NCBI GenBank assembly: GCA_019421005.1 | Contig: JAHZGA010000022.1 | Location: 1 to 15,873, forward strand | Source of the DNA: a bacterium | Lineage (GTDB): Bacteria; Bacillota_I; Bacilli_A; RF39; UBA660 | DNA length: 15,873 nucleotides | Direction of reading: 5' to 3' | Shown here: positions 7,382-12,701 of the stretch, in pieces | Numbering within the stretch: position 1 is the stretch's first letter | How the letters are laid out: every line of letters begins with the position of its first letter | The notes under the pieces: model-generated | What the model was told of the DNA's origin: nothing | Seen by the model: only the letters and a program-made list of their open reading frames with translations | The model's database searches: none | Made by a program: the position numbers and the translations under genes

Positions 7382-7546
7382 ATTAGTTATTTTTTATTAA
7401 TTCATCGTAGTAAACAGCTTTAAAACTTTTTCAGTAACTTACTAGAGCTTTAAAGCATCTACGATATGTATTTCCTAATAGTTAAGAAACCTTAATTTCT
7501 GTTAAGACCTTTTTTGGAAAGTATTATACTAACCTCTTAACCTAGG

Positions 7547-7719
7547 AGGGGTAAACCTTGTTTTCCTACTCCTCTATTTAAGTACCTTGGTTTCTTAAAT
7601 CACGGTTTTGAAGGAAATCTGGGCGGACGCCATAGTTTGTGTTAGAAGCACCATTACTGTTCAAGTTACCATTCTGGTTCACGTTCCAAGCCAAATACAC
7701 CTCATTCAGGTTTACCCCT
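7547..7719. repeat. Perfect 12-bp inverted repeat enclosing the template-like sequence
   Basis: AGGGGTAAACCT at 7547-7558 is the exact reverse complement of 7708-7719, with 149 bases between. In RNA this would close a long-range stem that presents the enclosed sequence as one domain. Confidence 0.85.
7611..7700 (-). other. DGR-like template repeat (TR candidate)
   Basis: On the minus strand one frame reads LAWNVNQNGNLNSNGASNTN followed by Tyr-Gly-Val-Arg-Pro-Asp-Phe: seven Asn from AAC/AAT codons alternating with fixed Trp, Val and Gly, ending Gly-Val-Arg-Pro. Such Asn-codon runs before a Gly-x-Arg-Pro ending are characteristic of DGR template repeats, where adenines are the positions to be randomised. 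The same frame layout appears in the end of the 451-residue protein (Ala-Trp-x-Val ... Gly-Leu-Arg-Pro). Over the first 41 aligned bases (from GCTTGG in both), 10 of 14 adenines differ but only 7 of 27 other bases differ. Non-adenine differences and one extra codon show that it is not the immediate template of that copy. GC is about 44 percent here, well above the surroundings. Confidence 0.5.
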
Positions 7720-8018
7720 ATAAAAATATCATTTGATATTTTTACCATTATTTATTATTTTTTACTGTGGTTTTTTTCCACATTTGCCACCGTAGACAAG
7801 CTGTCGCTTACCTACGGATTTTTTTGACAGACGTGCTTTCGCACATCTCCGACAAAATTGTACTTTATTCTTTTTTACTTATATTATCTACTCCAATAGC
7901 TTGTCCTATTATAAAAGCTATTACACTTACAATTTTACAGTCTTTACTGTTTAATGTATATCTTTGTTATTTTATCTTTGACACATTCTTTATTTTTTGC
8001 ATTTACTAGGTTTAGATT

Positions 8019-9374
8019 TTAAGATTTTGAGATTGTTATAACTGGGCGCAGACCGAAGCTGTCAGCATTGTCAACACTGGACCTGTCAAGGTAACCACCG
8101 GCGTACACGCCCCAAGCGCGGCTAATCTTACCGTAATGAAGCGAAGATGTCCAATATCCGTGGGTTGGACAATTCATATCATCTGAACACATTGGTAAAA
8201 TATCTTCAAACATATAACTTGGTAAAAGTACTGAACTATTGTTTTTTAAATAATTAATTAAAGCTAAATAATATGCCTTTCCTGTACTATAATCACTTTG
8301 ATTTATATTTGCTTGAGCTTGCTGCGCAGCTGTTTGAAGATCATCAAAATAATTATTTATAAATTCTTCTTCACTTAAGCTACTATAACTTGGTAACATT
8401 GCTTTTACTTCTTCAAATGTTATCATTCTTGCTGTACTTTTTGCTTGGCTTGTCCAATTTGATACATCACTAGCTAATTGGGCATTTGCTGTTGCTGGTC
8501 CATCTGCCTTATTTCCACTTGTATTCCAAGCTACCTTATTAGTTGTATTATGGTCTAATATTAAATTAACATTACTCCCACTTGAAGATATCACATACCA
8601 TTTCATACATCCCGTTTTATTTTCACTCACACTATTACTTGATGTATAATCAGAACAATTTTTTTCTCCGGTTTCTGGATTATAGTATACTACATTTCCA
8701 GTATTTGATAATATATCCTCTGTTATATCTGTATCTCCAACCTTATATTGTCCATATATTATTTGACCAAATATATCACTTATTGATACATCATTTGTTG
8801 GTAATTTACTCATGTTTTCTGATAAACTTATTTTTATATAAGCCTTTTTAGTTTCCTTTGCTTTTAATTCATCTCCAAGTTTTATTTCGGTATTATCTTG
8901 ATATTTCATTTCAACTATTAAATTACTTTTTACTAATTTTTCATCTTCTTCTTTACTACTACTAATTGACATTTGAGTGGCTTTAACATCATTATTATCA
9001 GAAGATTTATGTTCAACATCGCCTATACCCGTATAAGTAAACTTATTTTTATCTGGATATGTTACACTTGTTACCTTGGCATCTATTGTTCCATCATTTA
9101 CAATATCAAAGTTACATATTATATAATCTTTTGGAGCTTTTAATTTACTATTACTTAATTCTATTGTTGTTTTATTTTTAATTTCAATATCTCCTGCTTC
9201 TGCATAGTTATATCCTGTACACCTTGCATTTTTAAAATTAATATTCCAACTATCTGCTGTTGCTCCTAATCTTGCTGAACCTGTAATATTTAAACTACTA
9301 CTTAAGGCTGCATATCCTATTGATAACCCTAATATCATTACACTTAATATTATTATAATTACTTTCTTATTCAT
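8019..9374 (-). CDS. Exported protein with FGE/C-type-lectin-like variable C-terminus (DGR target candidate)
   Basis: A 451-residue protein. Residues 4-25 are a hydrophobic export or anchor segment ending Gly-Tyr-Ala-Ala-Leu, followed by SSSLNITGSARLGATADSWN, the layout of SipW/TasA-type exported proteins with a beta-sandwich domain to about residue 215. A Gly-Cys-Met-Lys-Trp-Tyr-Val-Ile-Ser stretch (255-263) begins a second domain that ends YWTSS (407-411), Ala-Trp-Gly-Val (420-423) and Gly-Leu-Arg-Pro-Val (441-445), as in formylglycine-generating-enzyme/C-type-lectin-like folds that DGRs diversify. The start ATG at 9374 has GAGAGGATG about 10 bases upstream. Expression is probably controlled by a leader with a small peptide and a terminator-like hairpin. 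The role would be surface binding of an unknown ligand; similar domains also occur in proteins that are not DGR targets. Confidence 0.75.
   Translation of the reverse strand: MNKKVIIIILSVMILGLSIGYAALSSSLNITGSARLGATADSWNINFKNARCTGYNYAEAGDIEIKNKTTIELSNSKLKAPKDYIICNFDIVNDGTIDAKVTSVTYPDKNKFTYTGIGDVEHKSSDNNDVKATQMSISSSKEEDEKLVKSNLIVEMKYQDNTEIKLGDELKAKETKKAYIKISLSENMSKLPTNDVSISDIFGQIIYGQYKVGDTDITEDILSNTGNVVYYNPETGEKNCSDYTSSNSVSENKTGCMKWYVISSSGSNVNLILDHNTTNKVAWNTSGNKADGPATANAQLASDVSNWTSQAKSTARMITFEEVKAMLPSYSSLSEEEFINNYFDDLQTAAQQAQANINQSDYSTGKAYYLALINYLKNNSSVLLPSYMFEDILPMCSDDMNCPTHGYWTSSLHYGKISRAWGVYAGGYLDRSSVDNADSFGLRPVITISKS
8043..8147 (-). other. Candidate variable region (VR) of the 451-residue protein
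   Basis: Codons 410-444. Local GC is about 55 percent (66 of 120 bases at 8041-8160) in a strongly AT-rich gene. Many codons have the form N-N-C (GGC, TAC, GCC, TAC, GAC, TCC, GAC, GAC, AGC, TTC), as expected if AAC codons of a template had their adenines replaced. The fixed residues Ala-Trp, Val, Gly and Gly-Leu-Arg-Pro match the template-like sequence at 7611-7700. Confidence 0.5.
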
Positions 9375-9427
9375 ATATAATCATCCTCTCTTTTTTATTA
9401 TTCCCAATAATAATTTTTTTAACCACT

Positions 9428-9460
9428 AAAAAGCCATAGTAAAAATTAATCTACTATGAC
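9428..9460 (-). terminator. Terminator-like hairpin in the leader of the variable-protein gene
   Basis: A 9-bp stem (GTCATAGTA with TACTATGGC, one G-U pair; 9452-9460 and 9433-9441) is followed by TTTTTAG on the minus strand. It lies 54 bases before the start codon of the 451-residue protein and after the leader peptide, the position of a transcription attenuator. It could also simply end the leader-peptide transcript. Confidence 0.6.
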
Positions 9461-9495
9461 TTTATTAGTTTTTATATTAGATAGTTTTACTTTAA

Positions 9496-9521
9496 GGTAA
9501 AATATATTACTATATTTTACC
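9496..9521 (-). promoter_or_regulatory. Perfect 11-bp hairpin with a mutually exclusive partner
   Basis: GGTAAAATATA (9496-9506 on the plus strand) pairs perfectly with 9511-9521 across a 4-base loop. The neighbouring TTTTAC at 9485-9490 can instead pair with GTAAAA at 9497-9502, so two exclusive folds exist. The stop codon of the leader peptide lies in this hairpin. Confidence 0.5.
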
Positions 9522-9587
9522 CCCCTCCCCTAGGTAACTATTAGTTAACTTTGTTTTATAATTCTTTCTATTACTTGACTTAATCAT
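9510..9587 (-). CDS. 25-residue leader peptide upstream of the variable-protein gene
   Basis: ATG at 9585-9587 follows a near-perfect ribosome site, AGGAGG, by 9 bases. It encodes 25 residues, basic at the start (Met-Ile-Lys-Ser-Ser-Asn-Arg-Lys-Asn-Tyr-Lys) and Gly-rich at the end (Gly-Glu-Gly-Gly-Lys-Ile), stopping at TAG 9510-9512. It is the first reading frame after the promoter at 9618-9646. The strong ribosome site argues for real translation, but its product is not recognised; the role may be regulatory (ribosome position choosing between leader folds) or it may be a small functional peptide. Confidence 0.6.
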   Translation of the reverse strand: MIKSSNRKNYKTKLTNSYLGEGGKI

Positions 9588-9599
9588 ATTTAGTTACCT
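9532..9599 (-). promoter_or_regulatory. Stem that can hide the leader-peptide ribosome site
   Basis: AGGTAACTA (5' arm at 9591-9599, minus strand), which contains part of the AGGAGG site, is perfectly complementary over 9 bp to TAGTTACCT (9532-9540) within the same reading frame. Pairing would block initiation; a ribosome translating the peptide would break it. Confidence 0.5.
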
Positions 9600-9617
9600 C
9601 CTATCTATCATAATTCA

Positions 9618-9646
9618 ATTATATATTTTTTTATTAAAAATGTAAA
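9618..9646 (-). promoter_or_regulatory. Promoter of the leader peptide/variable-protein transcript
   Basis: TTTACA (9641-9646) and TATAAT (9618-9623) with an ideal 17-base spacing. The first base of the -35 box is the first base of the direct repeat made by the insertion sequence, so the element sits directly upstream but leaves the promoter complete. Confidence 0.8.
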
Positions 9647-9673
9647 TACTTTTTTAAATTATATTCATAAAAC
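9646..9673. repeat. 28-bp direct repeat, left copy (target-site duplication)
   Basis: It is identical over 28 bases to 11349-11376 and begins ATACTTTTTTAAATT. The length matches the long duplications (about 24-29 bp) made by IS1202-group elements. Confidence 0.85.
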
Positions 9674-9674
9674 T

Positions 9675-9697
9675 ATGATTAACTTGCAAAAATGTCT
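9675..9697. repeat. Left terminal inverted repeat of the insertion sequence
   Basis: It matches the reverse complement of 11326-11348 at 16 of 23 positions, including nine in a row (AAAATGTCT). The exact outer base is uncertain by one position. Confidence 0.65.
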
Positions 9698-9711
9698 CAC
9701 TGTTATATAAT
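9684..9711 (+). promoter_or_regulatory. Transposase promoter
   Basis: TTGCAA (9684-9689) and TATAAT (9706-9711) spaced by 16 bases; the -35 box lies in the left terminal repeat, so transposase binding could shut off its own promoter. Confidence 0.75.
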
Positions 9712-9713
9712 AT

Positions 9714-9728
9714 GTCACTTGAAGTGAC
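9714..9728. promoter_or_regulatory. 15-bp palindrome at the transposase transcription start
   Basis: GTCACTTGAAGTGAC has perfect 7-bp arms around one central base, too tight for an RNA hairpin. It begins 2 bases after the -10 box, as an operator would. Confidence 0.45.
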
Positions 9729-9753
9729 GAAAATGAGAAAGGTAGAATTAAGA

Positions 9754-11133
9754 ATGAACGAAATATTAAAATATGAAACAATTAAAGAATTAGTTGACCA
9801 TAAAGGTAACAAAAATCGAGCTGCAAAAAAGCTCGGTATATCAAGAAGACAAGTTGATCGTCTTATAATCAAATATAAGGAGAAAGGAAAAGCTGGTTTT
9901 GTTCACGGCAATAGAACTCATAAACCATATAATGCTTTTGATAACTCAATCTCCGAAAATATTATACTACATTATAAAAATAAATACTACGATTTTAACT
10001 TTAATCACTTTAAAAAGTTTTTAGAAGAGAAAGAAAATATTAAAGTATCTTACAATTTTATCTATAAAACTTTAACTAAAGAAGGAATTTTATCCCCGAA
10101 AGCTAGAAAGAAAACAAAAAGAAAATTTGCCAAGCAAAGACTACTTAAAGAAAAGAAAATTAATTTAGCTATGACTGATGAACAAATTAATACAATAATT
10201 AATCACGAAGTGGCATTGGAGGATGCACATCCTCGAGGTGAAAAACCAAAATACTTTGGTGAAATTATTGAACAAGATGGTTCAATACATTTATGGTTTG
10301 GTGAAACAAAGACATGCTTACATTTAGCAATCGACAAAGCAACTTCTACAGTAGTTGGATCATGGTTTGATTATCAAAAAACATTAAATGGTTATTATCA
10401 TGTTTTATATCAAATTCTAACTAAATATGGTATTCCCTATAAATTTTTTACTGATAATAGAACCGTATTTAATTATAAATCATTAAATCCTGATAAAAGA
10501 ACTAGTGACAAAGATGTTTTAACACAATATGGATATGCCTGTAAACAATTAGGAATAGATTTAGAAACATCATCCGTTTCACAAGCTAAAGGTTTAATAG
10601 AAAGAACAAATGGAACATTTCAAGGCAGATTGGTACAAAAATTAAGACTTAATAATATTACTACTATCGAGGAAGCGAACAAGTATCTAACAGAAGTTTT
10701 TGTTCCACAATTCAATAAAGAGTTTGCTCTAGATTATAAAAAATTTGCTAGTGTATTTGAAGCTTCTCCATCAGAAGAAAAAATAAATTATACTTTGGCT
10801 ATTTTAACTCCAAGAAAAATTGATAATGGCAATTCTATTAAATATCAAAAAAAATATTATCAACCATACCTAGACGGTACATTAAAATGTTTTATGCCTA
10901 AAACTGAATGTTTAGTTATTAAAGCTTTTAATGGTGATTTATTAGTTACAATTGATGAACAAGTTTTAGAATTAAAAGAATTAGAAAGAAACAAAAAATA
11001 TTCTGAAAATTTCGATGAGGTTACTGAAGTTAAAGAAAGAAAAAAATATATTCCTCCTATGACTCACCCATGGAAATTAGCTTCTTTCAAAAAACAATTA
11101 CAAAAAACACACACAAATCATGTGTATGCTTAA
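9754..11133 (+). CDS. IS1202-type DDE transposase
   Basis: A 459-residue transposase that cuts and joins the ends of the element. The N-terminus is a helix-turn-helix (NRAAKKLGISRRQVDRLI, residues 21-38) for binding the terminal repeats. The RNase H-like core has Asp175 in IIEQDGS, Asp234 in FFTDNRTVF and Glu283 in GLIERTNGT, a complete DDE triad with 48 residues between the last two, followed by a C-terminal beta-rich domain. I chose the ATG at 9754 because the family typically starts Met-Asn-Glu-Ile and GAAAGG lies upstream; the ATGs at 9733 (possible) and 9712 (upstream of the expected transcription start, so unlikely) are in frame. The gene appears intact and functional. Confidence 0.9.
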   Translation: MNEILKYETIKELVDHKGNKNRAAKKLGISRRQVDRLIIKYKEKGKAGFVHGNRTHKPYNAFDNSISENIILHYKNKYYDFNFNHFKKFLEEKENIKVSYNFIYKTLTKEGILSPKARKKTKRKFAKQRLLKEKKINLAMTDEQINTIINHEVALEDAHPRGEKPKYFGEIIEQDGSIHLWFGETKTCLHLAIDKATSTVVGSWFDYQKTLNGYYHVLYQILTKYGIPYKFFTDNRTVFNYKSLNPDKRTSDKDVLTQYGYACKQLGIDLETSSVSQAKGLIERTNGTFQGRLVQKLRLNNITTIEEANKYLTEVFVPQFNKEFALDYKKFASVFEASPSEEKINYTLAILTPRKIDNGNSIKYQKKYYQPYLDGTLKCFMPKTECLVIKAFNGDLLVTIDEQVLELKELERNKKYSENFDEVTEVKERKKYIPPMTHPWKLASFKKQLQKTHTNHVYA

Positions 11134-11137
11134 ATGA

Positions 11138-11306
11138 GCGGGTTTTTATGCCGAGAAAACTTTTGACTAGTAAAGAAATATTTTTTACCTTAATAGAGTT
11201 TAATGATTATTATTTTCATTTTTTGAAAATGATAATCACTTAAACGACTATAAATTAAGAAAAATATTTCTGCTTGTCAAAAGGAAATTGGAATAAATTT
11301 TCCCGC
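11138..11306 (+). repeat. Long imperfect hairpin in the 3' non-coding part of the insertion sequence
   Basis: Nested complementary arms: GCGGG with CCCGC (11138-11142, 11302-11306); TTTTGAC with GTCAAAA (11161-11167, 11276-11282); a 12-bp arm (11174-11185 with 11260-11271); and an inner arm of about 21 bp (11199-11219 with about 11224-11245). It begins 5 bases after the transposase stop. It may end transcription, block outside transcription or act as a small RNA. Confidence 0.7.
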
Positions 11307-11325
11307 AAATGTTTAATTTATTTTA

Positions 11326-11348
11326 AGACATTTTCCTAAATTATTGAC
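11326..11348. repeat. Right terminal inverted repeat of the insertion sequence
   Basis: Partner of 9675-9697 (16 of 23 matching), directly followed by the right direct repeat. Confidence 0.65.
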
Positions 11349-11376
11349 ATACTTTTTTAAATTATATTCATAAAAC
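11349..11376. repeat. 28-bp direct repeat, right copy (target-site duplication)
   Basis: Exact copy of 9646-9673. Between here and the terminator at 11449 I see no gene, only AT-rich sequence. Confidence 0.85.
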
Positions 11377-11448
11377 ATTTTAACAATAATTTTACTTTTA
11401 AATAACATTCTATTTATTATTACTTTAACAGCATATTTACATTTTAAT

Positions 11449-11472
11449 AAAAAAAACAGTATAAAAATATAC
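11449..11472 (-). terminator. Weak rho-independent terminator after the 107-residue gene
   Basis: A 5-bp stem GTATA/TATAC (11468-11472 with 11459-11463) with a 4-base loop, and eight T's a few bases later on the minus strand. The stem is short, so this is tentative. Confidence 0.4.
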
Positions 11473-11489
11473 ACTATTTTTCTAAAATA

Positions 11490-11813
11490 TTACCTATATT
11501 TAATATCTACAATATCACTTATTGAAATCAACTCATTGTCATAAGTTATAATAAAATTTCCACTCTTTCCTATTATCCTTTTTTTAATTTCTTTATCTTT
11601 TAAAGTAATTATCACATCAGCTTTATAAATATAATTAGGGTCATTGAAAATTTTTTTAATTTTTTGATTTATATTTCCACTTAATTCTTTTTTAAGATTT
11701 TCTACTCTATTTACTGGTTCAACATAATTACTTTTATTATAAACAACTTTTTCATTATTTTTAAATTCTTTATCAATTTTATTAACATATACTTTAGGTA
11801 GTTCCTTTTTCAT
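11490..11813 (-). CDS. 107-residue protein of unknown function
   Basis: The ATG at 11811-11813 lies 6 bases after GGAGG; a longer frame starting within that ribosome site is ruled out. The protein begins MKKELPKVYVNKIDKEFKNN and is basic with no membrane segment. Its C-terminal half reads like a compact beta-rich domain: YKADVIITLKDKEIKKRIIG, then Asn-Phe-Ile-Ile-Thr-Tyr-Asp-Asn-Glu-Leu-Ile-Ser-Ile and Asp-Ile-Val-Asp-Ile-Lys-Tyr. I do not recognise the family. It follows the DUF368 gene by 27 bases with no terminator between, so the two are likely co-transcribed. Confidence 0.75.
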   Translation of the reverse strand: MKKELPKVYVNKIDKEFKNNEKVVYNKSNYVEPVNRVENLKKELSGNINQKIKKIFNDPNYIYKADVIITLKDKEIKKRIIGKSGNFIITYDNELISISDIVDIKYR

Positions 11814-11840
11814 AATCGCCTCCAATAAATAATATGTATT

Positions 11841-12641
11841 TTATATTTTATTTATTACTTCTAACTTATAACCTATAAAATATCCAACAATAAATAGTAT
11901 AAATCCTATTAAAATATCTTTAATTAAAAAACCTTTACTAAATGTTTGAATTATTAAAATAAAAGTTGATGATAATGCAAAACCTATTATAACAAAACGC
12001 ATTTTTATTGAATATTTATTAAATAGCATTTCCATAATTTTAACAAATATTATAACTCCTATTATTACCCCAATTATAAAATATATAAATATATTATTAA
12101 GAAAATCTAGTTGTGAAAATAAGGTTATAATTTCATCATAAACTCCAAAAAGCATTAGTAATGAAGTACCACTAACACCTGGAACAATCATACTAAAAGC
12201 TTCTAATACACCCATTAATAAATAAAATAGAAAGCCATTATTATGATTTATTTGACCATTAATATTAAACATAAAAATCAAAAACAACATACTTATTAAC
12301 ATCAATATTATGTTAGAAAAACTATATTTAACTTCATCAAATAATGATGGTATTCCTCCAGCAATTAAACCTATAAAAAATAACATTGTAGGTAAATAAT
12401 AATTAGTTAAACTAATTTTAATTAAATTACTCATTATAAATATACTTAAAAATATTCCCAGTGTTAATAAAAATAAAAATTTAAAATTTTTTTTAATTTC
12501 TCTAATGGGATGACTAACAGCACTTAAACATTTTTCATATACTCCTAAACTTATAGCTAAAATACCACCACTTACACCAGGGATTATTTTTCCCATTCCT
12601 ATAATAATTCCTTTAAGTATTAAAATGATATTTTCTTTCAT
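11841..12641 (-). CDS. DUF368 membrane protein, polyprenyl-phosphate (C55-P) transporter type
   Basis: A 266-residue protein with about eight hydrophobic segments. DUF368 proteins (PopT) have been shown to return the undecaprenyl-phosphate carrier across the membrane for cell-wall synthesis. The two family signature repeats are plain: GKIIPGVSGGILAISLGVYE (residues 17-36) and MIVPGVSGTSLLMLFGVYDE (141-160), an internal duplication. I chose ATG 12639-12641 because the family starts Met-Lys-Glu-Asn-like just before the first signature; a longer TTG-started frame lacks a ribosome site. No clear ribosome site precedes this ATG either. A TATAAT at 12664-12669 lies 22 bases upstream, so the transcript leader would be very short. 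A terminator separates it from yhgE. Confidence 0.85.
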   Translation of the reverse strand: MKENIILILKGIIIGMGKIIPGVSGGILAISLGVYEKCLSAVSHPIREIKKNFKFLFLLTLGIFLSIFIMSNLIKISLTNYYLPTMLFFIGLIAGGIPSLFDEVKYSFSNIILMLISMLFLIFMFNINGQINHNNGFLFYLLMGVLEAFSMIVPGVSGTSLLMLFGVYDEIITLFSQLDFLNNIFIYFIIGVIIGVIIFVKIMEMLFNKYSIKMRFVIIGFALSSTFILIIQTFSKGFLIKDILIGFILFIVGYFIGYKLEVINKI

Positions 12642-12675
12642 ATTCAATTTTATGTATAAAATAATTATATATAAC

Positions 12676-12701
12676 AAAAAAGAAGCCTAAACTTCTTTTT
12701 T
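12676..12701 (-). terminator. Rho-independent terminator at the end of the yhgE gene
   Basis: A 10-bp stem AAAAAAGAAG/CTTCTTTTTT (12692-12701 with 12676-12685) whose 3' arm supplies its own T-run. The TAG stop of the gene is in the 6-base loop. Confidence 0.7.

Larger units (their letters stand above)
7346..7950 (-). ncRNA. Putative structured non-coding RNA carrying a DGR-like template repeat
   Basis: This stretch of about 600 bases without a convincing gene contains, reading 5' to 3' on the minus strand: hairpin ACAGT/ACTGT (7937-7950); ATAGCTT/AAGCTAT (7896-7921); an 8-bp stem with a GAAA tetraloop (7829-7848); CCGTAG/CTACGG with an inner AAGC/GCTT stem (7790-7817); TGTGG/CCACA with an A7 loop (7766-7782); a 10-bp AT stem (7722-7743); the 12-bp stem 7708-7719 with 7547-7558 that encloses the template-like sequence; a multi-part fold closed by ATCGTAG/CTACGAT (7404-7465); and the terminator at 7353-7381. 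Several stems are GC-rich against a very AT-rich background. No strong promoter is visible, so it may be made by read-through from the variable-protein gene. The 5' boundary is a guess. It could alternatively be the relic of a larger element. Confidence 0.55.
9674..11348 (+). mobile_element. IS1202-type (ISNCY-like) insertion sequence, complete
   Basis: About 1.67 kb, bounded by 28-bp direct repeats and carrying one intact DDE transposase gene. The ends form imperfect inverted repeats (9675-9697 against 11326-11348, 16 of 23 matching, ending in a shared AAAATGTCT). Inside are its own promoter overlapping the left end, a palindrome at the transcription start and a 215-bp non-coding tail that folds into a long hairpin. 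The identical direct repeats and uninterrupted gene point to a recent insertion. Confidence 0.85.

Noticed and set aside
7547..7719. Retron msr-msd RNA, suggested by the 12-bp flanking inverted repeat
   Set aside because: No reverse transcriptase follows, and the enclosed sequence matches a variable-protein frame layout, which favours a DGR-type template.
7578..7748. 56-codon minus-strand frame through the template-like sequence
   Set aside because: There is no ribosome site before its ATG, and the stretch looks like a template and RNA structure rather than a translated gene.
7829..7848. Group II intron domain V, suggested by the GAAA-capped stem
   Set aside because: The catalytic AGC/GUUC-type pairing and 34-base size of domain V are missing, and no intron-encoded protein is present.
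7866..7980. Minus-strand hydrophobic fragment with Ile-Ala-Phe-Ile-Ile-Gly-Gln-Ala-Ile-Gly-Val-Asp
   Set aside because: No start codon or ribosome site precedes it after the upstream stop; it may be a relic but is not supportable as a gene.
7639..8009. Two overlapping plus-strand frames of 62 and 80 codons
   Set aside because: They lack ribosome sites and run antisense through the structured RNA region.
8582..8851. Plus-strand 89-codon frame
   Set aside because: It is antisense to the variable-protein gene, with a composition typical of a shadow frame.
9654..9872. Minus-strand 72-codon frame across the left insertion-sequence end
   Set aside because: It is antisense to the transposase start and crosses the element boundary.
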